In this document: positions 6,172 to 6,279 of the stretch, piece by piece | Numbering within the stretch: position 1 is the stretch's first letter | How the letters are laid out: every line of letters starts with the position of its first letter | Assembly: GCA_002439665.1 (NCBI GenBank) | Contig: DJPC01000167.1 | Location: 172 to 6,450 of the forward strand | Source of the DNA: Dialister sp. UBA6422 | Lineage (GTDB): Bacteria > Bacillota > Negativicutes > Veillonellales > Dialisteraceae | Length of the DNA stretch: 6,279 nucleotides | Reading direction: 5' to 3' | Notes under the pieces: generated by a model | Databases searched by the model: none | Seen by the model: the letters and a program-made list of their open reading frames with translations, nothing else | Told to the model about the DNA's origin: nothing | Position numbers and translations under genes: made by a program

Positions 6172-6279
6172 TCAGAAAATAACGCCTGACTGGAGAATGA
6201 TATTAGAATAAGGTGTAATTTCACCAGTACGGATGACAGCTTTGCAATCTTTTTCCCATGCTTTCAGCTGTTCATGGCT
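6172..6279 (-). CDS. rbsD: D-ribose pyranase, C-terminal fragment cut by the window edge
   Basis: RbsD is a cytoplasmic mutarotase that interconverts the pyranose and furanose forms of ribose, so that imported sugar can be phosphorylated by ribokinase. Only the last 35 codons and the TGA stop are inside the window. They read [15 protein letters not shown], then [20 protein letters not shown], which closely matches the RbsD C-terminus (VIRSGECSPYANIIL and so on in E. coli). The histidine at fragment position 2 and the Tyr and Asn of PYSNIIL correspond to ribose-contacting residues known in B. subtilis RbsD (His98, Tyr120, Asn122). It precedes rbsA in the same direction, the standard rbsDACB order. 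The start codon and operon promoter are beyond the right edge. Confidence 0.95.
   Translation of the reverse strand, partial: SHEQLKAWEKDCKAVIRTGEITPYSNIILQSGVIF

Overview
The window looks like ordinary chromosome from a member of the Bacillota. Evidence for this is the consensus sigma-A-type promoters, strong AGGAGG-type ribosome binding sites, moderate-to-low GC, a type II MurB, an Asp23/Gls24-family domain and a ribose operon laid out as in Bacillus. Negativicutes (Veillonella/Megasphaera/Dialister-like) is a plausible guess, but the sequence does not prove it. Every gene I can support lies on the minus strand, so transcription runs from high to low coordinates.

In transcription order, 6279 down to 2660 is the distal part of a D-ribose uptake operon: the last 35 codons of rbsD (ribose pyranase), then rbsA (ATPase), rbsC (permease) and rbsB (ribose-binding lipoprotein). 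It ends at a strong intrinsic terminator at 2666-2693. Spacing is tight (5 and 12 bases) between rbsA, rbsC and rbsB, but 91 bases with inverted repeats separate rbsD from rbsA. No ribokinase or repressor gene is visible. Because the operon ends after rbsB, rbsK and rbsR would be expected upstream, beyond the right edge.

The 243-base gap 2479-2721 holds that terminator, a perfect 19-bp tandem duplication, an 8-bp tandem duplication and a near-perfect promoter (TTGACG, 17 bp, TATAAT) for murB. This promoter sits so close to the first murB ATG that the leader would be almost absent. murB (1540-2478) makes the second dedicated enzyme of peptidoglycan precursor synthesis.

The 252-base gap 1288-1539 carries short TGTAA/TTACA arms that could form alternative hairpins, a long terminator-like hairpin for murB, an interrupted palindrome and an extended -10 promoter. 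From there an uncharacterised gene (451-1287) is read. It has an N-terminal P-loop and a C-terminal Asp23/Gls24-like domain. It is followed 43 bases later by trpF (phosphoribosylanthranilate isomerase), cut by the left edge; the two probably form one transcription unit.

I see no mobile element, CRISPR array, tRNA or rRNA. The item most worth following is the P-loop/Asp23 fusion and its link to trpF; the rest is mostly regulatory detail.
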